From assembly GCA_022508485.1 (NCBI GenBank), contig JAFLVD010000006.1, forward strand, positions 1-50,929: a stretch of 50,929 nt of DNA, in the 5' to 3' direction. Both the position numbers and the translations under genes were made by a program. How positions within the stretch are numbered: position 1 is the first letter of the stretch; each line of letters starts with the position of its first letter. The notes below the pieces were generated by a model. It saw only the letters and a list, made by a program, of their open reading frames with translations, did not search any database and was not told the DNA's origin. Below are positions 40,795 through 48,651 of this stretch, one piece after another. The stretch is from Clostridiales bacterium. Its GTDB lineage: Bacteria; Bacillota; Clostridia; Christensenellales; Pumilibacteraceae.

Positions 40795-43700
40795 TATTTC
40801 TTATCCTCCTCGCCGCCGTTGCCGCCGTTTTCCTTCTTTTTCATTCTCGAATACACGACGACCGAGTACGCCACAAACACAAGGGACACAACGAGCATCG
40901 CAGCGACTATGATAATCAATGCAACCTCTAAGCCTGCGTCGCCGTTTTCGGGCGGTTCTTCGAATTTAATGGGCGGCTCGCCTTTAAGCTCGAGCACTCT
41001 GTTTTTGGCGTTACGCACAGCCTTTACAAACGCGTTCCACTCTTCTTTAGTGTAACCGAAGTCGACGCCCGTTTTTGTAATTGCTTCAAGCTCGGTAAGC
41101 GCCTTATCGATAAGCGTTTCGTCCGCCATCGTTATTACGTTTATACGCATAATCTGCTTTGCGTAATCGATAAAGTCGGCAAGGTGCGCGTCCATTGCAA
41201 CGTAGTCGCTTATTATCGCCTTGTCCACGGTGCCGAAAAACGCCTGGTAAATAATCGAATCGTAGCCGGTTACGTCCGAGTTAGCCGGAAGTATCATAGC
41301 TATTCTCGATTGTTTTCCTGCCATATCTTTAAATGTGTAGTAGTAAAGTTCCTCATCGGCCAGATCGAACTGACTGTGTAATAGTCCGTAGCCGGGATCG
41401 GTTTCGTCGAGTACTGCGTCCTCATCGCCCACGTAGGTGCTTTCGAGCGTGGGCGCCTTAACCGAGCGGAACTCGACGGAAAGAAGCTTTTTATAGCCGT
41501 AGAACGCAAAGTTGCCTATCGAGCGTACCGAACCGGGAAGGACAATATACACGACGTTTGCGTTTTCGTTACCGGCGTAGAAGTCGATAACGAGCGTGCG
41601 TTCTCTTACGGTAAGCGTTTCGATATTCATTCCGGCCGGCACGGATGCAAGCATGTATTCTCCGTTGGGAAGCGTAACGTACAGTATGCCTTTATCGAGA
41701 AGCGCATAGTCGTTTATCTTACCGTCGTCCGACTTAATCCCCTCTTCCATAAAATAGAAGCTTTTGAGCTTGGTGCAGCCGAGGAACGCCATTTGACTGA
41801 TGCTTTCAAGCTCTCTGCTAAACACAAACTCGGTAAGATTGGGGTTGTACGCGAACGCGCCTATGCCGATCGTTACGAGTTTGGGTGCGGAAAAGCTTGT
41901 AAAGGTTGCGTTCTGGAATGCAAACGTGCCTACCGAAGTAAGATTGTTTGCGGTAATCACGCCGTCGATAAACGTATCGGCAAACGCACCGAAGCCAATC
42001 GACTTTGCCGATTCGAGGCTTATATCGGTAAGAGATTTGCTCGATGTAAACGCGTAGTCTTCGAACACCTCTACGCCCGACACGTCGATATCGGCAAGGT
42101 TTGTGCAGCCTGCGAACGCGAACACGCCTATACGCTTGATTGTTGCAGGAAGCTCTAACCTTTCAATCGACTCGCAGTAGCCGAATGTGTAATCGGGTAT
42201 TTCGGTAAGCTTGGCGTCAATCCTGACGTCTTTAAGAGCGTTGCATGCAAAGAACACGCCCTGTCCCATCTCGGCAAGCGACGCCGGAAGAACAACCGAT
42301 TTAATCTGCGGCGCGGTGGCGTACTCGTCATACTGACCGAACACAAAGTCGCCTATCTTTTTGACGTCGGGAATGGAAATCGAAGTAAGACCGCGGCAGT
42401 CCGCAAAAGCGTAATTGCCTATCTCGGTAACGCCGGCAAGATTGACGGATTTAAGCGAGGTGCAGCGGTAGAACGCGTCCTCTTCTATTATTCCGTCCGT
42501 CTTGCTCAAATCGATGATAGAGAGCGCGGCGTCGTTAAAGAAGCACGCCCTGCCGAAGTGCACGCCGCCCTGAGCAGGCATTGCGACGGTTGTAAGGTTA
42601 TCGCAGCCCTGGAACGCGCCGAAGCCGAACTCTGCGTTTGCGCCGATTGTTACGGTTTCGAGTGCCGAGCGGAAGAACGCGCCCTCGCCGTAGTGTGCGT
42701 TCGCCTTGATTGTCGCACCGGCAACTTTGGTCGAGGCAAACGCATACGAATCCACGTAGTCGACCGCATTAAGATTGATTACCGAAAGAGAGGAATCGTA
42801 GAATGCGCGGTGTCCTACCTTAATTCTGCCGGTGTTGGGCAAAACAACTTCAGTGAGTTCATCGCACGCCGCAAACGCATAATCGCCGATAGTAAGCGTG
42901 TAGTCGGTGCCTTCGGTCGAAGAAGGATTGGCGAAGGTTATCGTCTTAATGCCGAGGCCGCTGAACGCGCCGGCGCCGATATGCTTGTATTCGACGGGAA
43001 TGGTTACGTCTCCGCTAACCGCATTGGAAGCGAACAGTATAGTGTCGCCCGTCTTATTGAGAAGGTAATGTCCGTCGGCGGAATTCATGTACCTGCTATT
43101 AGCCACAGGAACGACAAAGGTCGTAATGCTCGTGCCGCGGAGAGTCGCGCCCGAAATATCGGTAAGCGCGGTATTATTTCCGAAGCGAAGAGTGGTAAAC
43201 TTTTCGCTGTTAAGGAAGAGGTAGTTTCCGAGCGAAACCTCGCAGTCGGGAAGCGTAAGCCCTTCGAGCGAAGCGCAGTTATAAAATACCTGGTCGCCGA
43301 GCTTGTTTACTCTTTTAAACGATACCGAAGTAAGCTTGGGATTGCTCGCAAACGCACCCTCGCCTATCGAATACAAATCGTTGGAGACGACAACCCATTC
43401 GAGGTCCTCGCAGCCTGCGAAGCAGTAATCGGGGATTGACACTCTCTCGTAGATTGTAACGTTAGTTAGGCCGCTTTCCGCAAACATCTGCTTAGACAGC
43501 TTGGTGTGCTCGGTGAGGATAACCGACTTAACGTTTACGCAGCCCTGGAACGCCGATTCGCCGGTGTTACGAAGCGCGGTTAAATCGAGCTTACCGTTTC
43601 CGCCTGCCGTGCCGTCCTTTTTGGTGCCTATAAGCGAAGTGCAGTTTTGGAACGCACTCTTACCTATTGCGTACGCTCTCGTAAGGTCGACTTCGGTAAG

Positions 43701-46700
43701 ACTCGAGCAACCGTAAAACGCGCGCTCGCCTATCGAGTACGCAAGGCCGATGTTAATCTCTTCGAGCTTGCTGTCGGCGTAGAATGCGTACTCTCTTATA
43801 AACTTGACCTCGCCGAGAAGCGTTACCTTTCTCAGATTGGGGCAGTTATAAAACGCGTACTTACGAATTTCCTCAACGCCGTTAGGAACGATAACCTCTT
43901 CTATGAAGGGGTTGGCCATAGGAATCTTGTTCGCGTCGTAGTCGTCCTCGGTAAGCTGAATGGACCTATCGGTGTCGTACAAACAGAACGCGTACGAATC
44001 GATATAAAGTATACCCTCGTCGTCGGGGATTTTTACCACCTTGCTGTTGCCCTTGTATGCGACAAGCACGCGGTTTTCTATTATAAACTCGCTCTTAACC
44101 GTAACGGGCAAGCTTGCTATAAGGTTGGATCCGCTTACGCGAAGCGATATTGTGGCAGAGCCTTCCGATACCGCCGTTACAAGTCCGTTTTGGTCGACCG
44201 TTACGACTTGGTCGTTGGTTGTCGAATAGGTAAACTCGTACTTGTCGGAAACGTACCACGGCGTAACCTCGTAAAAGAGCTTAAACGCCTCGCCCGGGTA
44301 GAATTCCACCCTGCCGCCGAGCGAGTTTACGAATATCCTCGAACCCGTCTCGCCTATCTGGCTTGTCTGACCGGCAACCGAATAGGCGTAGGTCGTTTCG
44401 AAGTATGCAAACCTTACGTCCGTTATCGCCGCGTTCCGAGCGTCGTCCACGTCGTTTTGAGAGTTGAGCGCGCCCTTAGTAGCGTCGTCGATATTTCCGC
44501 CGCCGTCGCTATGCGTATCCGTTCCTTCCTCGCGCTTTTTGACGTTAAGAAGCAGTCTTGCGCGTTTAAGGTTCATTTGCTCGGTTACGGTTATCGTCGA
44601 GCGGCCCACCGAAAGACCGCGCACCAATCCGTCCTGCACCGTCGCGATGTCGGTGTTGGACGAGTTCCAGTTAAGGTATTTAAGGTAGTCCTTGCCTGCG
44701 TCGACCGTTGCGTCGCTCGTCGCAAGGTACTGCGTAAGATCTACAATCTCGTTTTCGTAGATTGTAAGCATGGTGAGCGGCGTGCCGTCTATCTCGCCCG
44801 ACTTGGTGAACTTAAAGTCGCCGCGAGTGCCGGGAAGCTGGCAGATAAAGAAGTTGCTGTTAAGTGCGTAGTCGTCTATCATAAAGCCGAGCGCGCTCGT
44901 AATAAGTGCGTCGTAGCCGACGTCGTCAAGAATGTCGGTTATCTCGATACGGACGCGGTTATCCTTGCCCTTCTCGCTGTAAACGGGTATGGCGTATCTT
45001 ACAAGCTGAGAGTACGAGGACGCGGAGTTGAATATTATGGGCGTTACCGACTGAACGTAATGGTTGTCGTACAGGGTAAGCGTAACGTAATATCTGTCCT
45101 TTTTACGCGTGCTGTCGTACGTCTTTTCGTACGCGGCACTCTTAATTACGGGCGCCTCGTTGTCGAAAGTAAAGTCGAAGCTGAACGTGTTGTTCATATT
45201 CGTCAGAAGTCCGCCGTCGCCGTAGTCCAAAAGCCCTACCATCTTAAACTCGTAAACCCTGTTGTTTACAAGGTTCATCTTGGCGGTTTGCCAGTTAAGA
45301 AGCTCATAGTACGGTATGGGGGTGCCGCCTTCCGAATACGCTTTGCGGCCGTTGTAGTCTACAAAGTCGTAAACCACCTCGCCCGTAAGCTTATCGGTTA
45401 TGGTATAAGTCATTGTTTTGGCGTTACGAAGCAGTCCGCCGTAAATGGTGGAAAAGCCGTCGATAGTGCCGAGTATTTCGGACACCGCGATATGCTCTCT
45501 TGTAGCCGGAATCTCGTCGTAGCCGGCAGGCACGGTGTAAAGGTACGTGCCGAGCGGAACTATATAGTTATAGTAGTACGTGCCGTAAGGCGTTGTCGCA
45601 AAGTAGTCCGCCTTAATCTTGTCCTCGTCGTCAATGGACTCGTCGTGCGCCTCCGACTCTACGTCGTAGTACGTAAGGTCGAACATGGGCGCCTGCGTCC
45701 AGTCGCCGTAGAACGCGAGGAAGGGTATGTTAAGATCCACTCCATCCTTATACGAGGGGGCAAGCTTAACAAAGCCCTCGACGTACATTCCGTAAGGGAA
45801 CGAGGAATCGATATACTTTTTGTCCGCCGAGCTGAGCTTGTATTTAAGCGAAATCTTGGCGGTTGTGTTGGGTGCAACCGTTACCTTGTTGCCTTTTTTG
45901 GCGCCGTTCGTAACGCTGAAAGTAAAGTCGCCGCCGAGGAGGTAGCCCGTTTCCGCGACGAACTTATCATCGGAGGAAGATACCGTCTCGCTCATTCCGA
46001 CAATCGAAAGGTCGTATTCGAGCGAGTCGTCCGAATAGTTTACGATATTAAAGTTCATATCGTAAACGCCGGTACGGTCGGGATCGTCGTAAAGCTCGAG
46101 CTTGGCCTTATTTTTTCCGTCTACGGAAAGGTACGCCTTTGTCGCAATAACATTGTTAAGGCTTGCAAGACCTGCGCCCTGCTTGCGCGGCGAATACGGT
46201 ACGCCCTGCTCGTTAAGAAGAACCGTCGCCGTCGACATTACTATCTGGTTGGCAACCGCAACTATCTGTTGAGGGGAATACTCGGGGAACTTGTCTTTAA
46301 GGAACTGACGGATAAGAACCATCGCGCCGCAGGTATTGGGGGAAGCCATACTCGTGCCGCTCTGCTCGTCGTAGCCGCCGCCCGGAACGGCGGAAATAAT
46401 CGTGCCGCCGTGTCCGGTGATTTCGGGTTTAAGCTGAAGGTCGGGACAAGGTCCCCAGCTCGAAAAGTCGGACATAAACGGGCCTGCCTGGTATTCGGGC
46501 GCAACCTTCATTGTGCCGGTGCGCTGCGCGGCAAGACGGGTGCCGACGTCCTTGCTTATCGAAACGCAAGGGATATGGTCGGTCTTACCCATCGACATGG
46601 CTATATCGCCTTCTACGTTGTTATATATAATTATTGCGGCGGCGCCCGCGACCTTAGCCTGCAACGCCTTATCCTCGAAGGTGTTGCTGCCGCGACGGAC

Positions 46701-48284
46701 AAGCGCTATCTTGCCCTTAACGTCAAGACCTATATAGTTAACGCGCGAGCCGTTGCCGGGTACGGTAACGTAGTCGAACGTTCTCGACTCGTTTGACGGG
46801 ATGTTCTGCTGTTCGTAAAGCTCGGCGATAAAGTCGTTCTGCTTGCCGGATATAGAGCTGGATTCAAGGAAGAAAACAACGTCGGTATCGTTGCAGAGAA
46901 GGTATCTGCTCGCAACGCCGCTGACCGACGCTACGCTGAGCGCCGAGCTGTACGTCGAGGGGGATCCGACTGTAGCCGAGTCGGGGTTTGTTACCATGTT
47001 GGTATTGCCCTGGTCGCCGCCGAACGCCGAGCTGTAGCTGTTGCTCGCCGCGGCGACGAGGGTGATACCGGCAGTTTCTATCTTGCCGTAAATCTCGTTC
47101 ATCTTGTCGCCGTCCGGCTCGCGCGCAAATCCGCACGACATACCGAGCGACATGTTAATGCAGTCTACTTCGAGCTTAACCGCGTCCTCTACGGCATAGA
47201 GAATATCGTCGGTTTCGGCACCGGCGGAAAGATCGGGGAAAACCTTCATTAAAACGAGCTGCGTGTCGGTAGCGACGCCGCGTACAACGTAGCCGTCCTC
47301 TGCGGCGGTGCCGCCGTTATCGCGCGGATCGTGGCCGCCGATAATGCCGGCAACGTGCGTGCCGTGCTCGGAATCGTACGGGAAAACGTCGTAGTCCTTA
47401 TCGGCATAGTCGTACATGAACGGAATCTTTTCGCTGTACCATACGTCGTTAAGCTCGAGTCCCGGAGTAAAGGACGCCGCGCGCGTTTCGGGAAGCACCG
47501 CGGCAATATCCGCCTTTTCAAGGCTTAACGGGCCGTCGGGCATGCGCGAAAATACGATATGCGAGCAGTCGAAGCCGGAGTCGAGAATGGCAACCGAGGT
47601 GCCCTTACCCGTAATGCCGAGCGCGTTAGCCGCCGCCGCGTTAAATATACCCGTTTCGTAAACGTCGACGGGATTTACGACGCCGGACCCTCCGCCGAGC
47701 GAACCCTCCGCTTCCTGCGGACGGTTAAACGTGTCGGAAAGCATGACCGATTCCACGCCGGGAACTTCTTCCAGCTTTTTAATCTTGCCGTACTCGACGT
47801 TAACCGAAAAACCGTTCAAAATGGTGTCGTAGCGATTTTCGACGGACACGATAAGGTTATCCGCAAACAGCTTGTCTATAACTGCGTCCTGCTCGCGCTT
47901 GATAATGCGCGCGCGCGTTGCGCCGTTTTTCGTTTTAGCGTACGCGCCTGCGGACATTGTTTCGTACTCTGCGCTTTCGAGGTATGTATCGATTATATCG
48001 TCGCCCTCGAGTACGACAATCGCCGTAACGACGTCGCCTGAGCGGTAGCCGCCGTTTTGCTTTAAGTAATCCGCTTTAATGCGCGAAAGTTTTTCTTCTT
48101 GGGAAAACTCAAAGTCGGATTGCAAAACCTCAAGCTCTTGCGAAGACTGAACTATCTCGTCCGCCGGATTGGGAAGCGCCGGAATTTTAGCGTTGGCGCA
48201 GCCCACGGCAAAGAAGCTCACGCAGAAAAACAATGCCATCAGTATGACAATAAATCCGTTAAGCTTTTTTTGTAATTTACGCAT
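40794..48284 (-). CDS. Giant subtilisin-like (S8) protease with PA domain and BspA-like LRRs
   Basis: The protein has 2,496 residues. A signal with a lipobox-like end (AVGC, Cys29) and a final membrane helix (~2449-2473) with a charged tail give possible double anchoring. Residues ~60-180 look like an I9-type propeptide. The S8 domain carries D235 (LDSGFD), H307 (HGTHVAG) and S645 (GTSMASP), with a PA domain inserted at ~480-590, as in C5a-peptidase-like cell-envelope proteases. Fn3-like and BIG2 regions follow (~700-1420). Residues ~1465-2270 are a long array of LRR_5/BspA-like repeats (xxIGxxAFxxCxxL), often used to bind host or surface proteins. All three catalytic residues are present, so activity is likely. 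It starts after AAGGAG and precedes four surface lipoproteins. Confidence 0.95.
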   Translation of the reverse strand: MRKLQKKLNGFIVILMALFFCVSFFAVGCANAKIPALPNPADEIVQSSQELEVLQSDFEFSQEEKLSRIKADYLKQNGGYRSGDVVTAIVVLEGDDIIDTYLESAEYETMSAGAYAKTKNGATRARIIKREQDAVIDKLFADNLIVSVENRYDTILNGFSVNVEYGKIKKLEEVPGVESVMLSDTFNRPQEAEGSLGGGSGVVNPVDVYETGIFNAAAANALGITGKGTSVAILDSGFDCSHIVFSRMPDGPLSLEKADIAAVLPETRAASFTPGLELNDVWYSEKIPFMYDYADKDYDVFPYDSEHGTHVAGIIGGHDPRDNGGTAAEDGYVVRGVATDTQLVLMKVFPDLSAGAETDDILYAVEDAVKLEVDCINMSLGMSCGFAREPDGDKMNEIYGKIETAGITLVAAASNSYSSAFGGDQGNTNMVTNPDSATVGSPSTYSSALSVASVSGVASRYLLCNDTDVVFFLESSSISGKQNDFIAELYEQQNIPSNESRTFDYVTVPGNGSRVNYIGLDVKGKIALVRRGSNTFEDKALQAKVAGAAAIIIYNNVEGDIAMSMGKTDHIPCVSISKDVGTRLAAQRTGTMKVAPEYQAGPFMSDFSSWGPCPDLQLKPEITGHGGTIISAVPGGGYDEQSGTSMASPNTCGAMVLIRQFLKDKFPEYSPQQIVAVANQIVMSTATVLLNEQGVPYSPRKQGAGLASLNNVIATKAYLSVDGKNKAKLELYDDPDRTGVYDMNFNIVNYSDDSLEYDLSIVGMSETVSSSDDKFVAETGYLLGGDFTFSVTNGAKKGNKVTVAPNTTAKISLKYKLSSADKKYIDSSFPYGMYVEGFVKLAPSYKDGVDLNIPFLAFYGDWTQAPMFDLTYYDVESEAHDESIDDEDKIKADYFATTPYGTYYYNYIVPLGTYLYTVPAGYDEIPATREHIAVSEILGTIDGFSTIYGGLLRNAKTMTYTITDKLTGEVVYDFVDYNGRKAYSEGGTPIPYYELLNWQTAKMNLVNNRVYEFKMVGLLDYGDGGLLTNMNNTFSFDFTFDNEAPVIKSAAYEKTYDSTRKKDRYYVTLTLYDNHYVQSVTPIIFNSASSYSQLVRYAIPVYSEKGKDNRVRIEITDILDDVGYDALITSALGFMIDDYALNSNFFICQLPGTRGDFKFTKSGEIDGTPLTMLTIYENEIVDLTQYLATSDATVDAGKDYLKYLNWNSSNTDIATVQDGLVRGLSVGRSTITVTEQMNLKRARLLLNVKKREEGTDTHSDGGGNIDDATKGALNSQNDVDDARNAAITDVRFAYFETTYAYSVAGQTSQIGETGSRIFVNSLGGRVEFYPGEAFKLFYEVTPWYVSDKYEFTYSTTNDQVVTVDQNGLVTAVSEGSATISLRVSGSNLIASLPVTVKSEFIIENRVLVAYKGNSKVVKIPDDEGILYIDSYAFCLYDTDRSIQLTEDDYDANKIPMANPFIEEVIVPNGVEEIRKYAFYNCPNLRKVTLLGEVKFIREYAFYADSKLEEINIGLAYSIGERAFYGCSSLTEVDLTRAYAIGKSAFQNCTSLIGTKKDGTAGGNGKLDLTALRNTGESAFQGCVNVKSVILTEHTKLSKQMFAESGLTNVTIYERVSIPDYCFAGCEDLEWVVVSNDLYSIGEGAFASNPKLTSVSFKRVNKLGDQVFYNCASLEGLTLPDCEVSLGNYLFLNSEKFTTLRFGNNTALTDISGATLRGTSITTFVVPVANSRYMNSADGHYLLNKTGDTILFASNAVSGDVTIPVEYKHIGAGAFSGLGIKTITFANPSSTEGTDYTLTIGDYAFAACDELTEVVLPNTGRIKVGHRAFYDSSLSVINLNAVDYVDSYAFASTKVAGATIKANAHYGEGAFFRSALETVTIGANAEFGFGAFQGCDNLTTVAMPAQGGVHFGRACFFNDAALSIIDLSKTDGIIEEDAFYRCTSLKSVNLAGVTEIGNYAFADCRGLTSISIPDVKKIGDFVFGQYDEYATAPQIKSVVLPASLAEMGQGVFFACNALKDVRIDAKLTEIPDYTFGYCESIERLELPATIKRIGVFAFAGCTNLADIDVSGVEVFEDYAFTSSKSLTDISLESAKSIGFGAFADTFIDGVITANNLTSVGTFAFQNATFTSFSAPKLVTIGIGAFAYNPNLTEFVFSRELESISQMAFLGCTKLKSFYFMEEGIKSDDGKINDYALLDKGILYVTLPNGEYMLASVPAGMNIETLTVRERTLVIDFYAGNENANVVYIVLPGSVRSIGNFAFYGYKKLLSVEFRSVKAPTLESTYVGDEDAVLDETDPGYGLLHSQFDLADEELYYYTFKDMAGKQSRIAMILPANSDVTGYDSIIYQAFFGTVDKAIISDYVAMDAHLADFIDYAKQIMRINVITMADETLIDKALTELEAITKTGVDFGYTKEEWNAFVKAVRNAKNRVLELKGEPPIKFEEPPENGDAGLEVALIIIVAAMLVVSLVFVAYSVVVYSRMKKKENGGNGGEEDKK

Positions 48285-48318
48285 TTGTTCTCCTTCTTTT
48301 AAGGTTATCGGGTCGCCT

Positions 48319-48651
48319 TTAACCTCTTAGCCAAAAGTACAGCAGCAGCGCCGTAAGCGAGAAGCAAGCCACAACCCCTAAAAATATGGGTAAAAACCTT
48401 GCAAACGCAGCGCGTATAGCCGCCCACTTTTCTTTTCGTGTAAGCTTAATAGAGTCATCGCGCCTTTTTATGCCGCGTGCCTCATCAAGCCCCTCCATGC
48501 TGTAAACAGTGTGTCCGTCGTCAATGTACTTGACTTTCTTTTTCTTTTTGACCTTCCTCGCATCGACCTTTGCTTCGGATTTACCGTCTTTCTCGGGCGA
48601 GTCGCCCTCGTTCGGTATTTCGTCCGCGTCGTTTACGGGTTCGCCGATCAT
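48319..48651 (-). CDS. Small tail-anchored membrane protein
   Basis: The protein has 110 residues. The first ~75 are charged (acidic, then KKKKK) with no fold I recognise; a hydrophobic segment (~87-108: FLPIFLGVVACFSLTALLLY) ends the chain. It could be anchored with the charged part in the cytosol. Its ATG overlaps the stop of the OppF-like gene by four bases (ATGA), so it is translationally coupled to it, and it lies 34 bases upstream of the S8 protease gene. It has no known family to my eye; a membrane partner for the ABC ATPase or the protease is conceivable. Confidence 0.75.
   Translation of the reverse strand: MIGEPVNDADEIPNEGDSPEKDGKSEAKVDARKVKKKKKVKYIDDGHTVYSMEGLDEARGIKRRDDSIKLTRKEKWAAIRAAFARFLPIFLGVVACFSLTALLLYFWLRG

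Noticed and set aside
43647-46796. A 1,049-codon open frame on the plus strand
   Set aside because: It is the codon-aligned antisense of the S8 protease gene. Its translation is rich in Arg, Val and Tyr without a recognisable domain, and it has no ribosome site. The sense gene has clear catalytic motifs.
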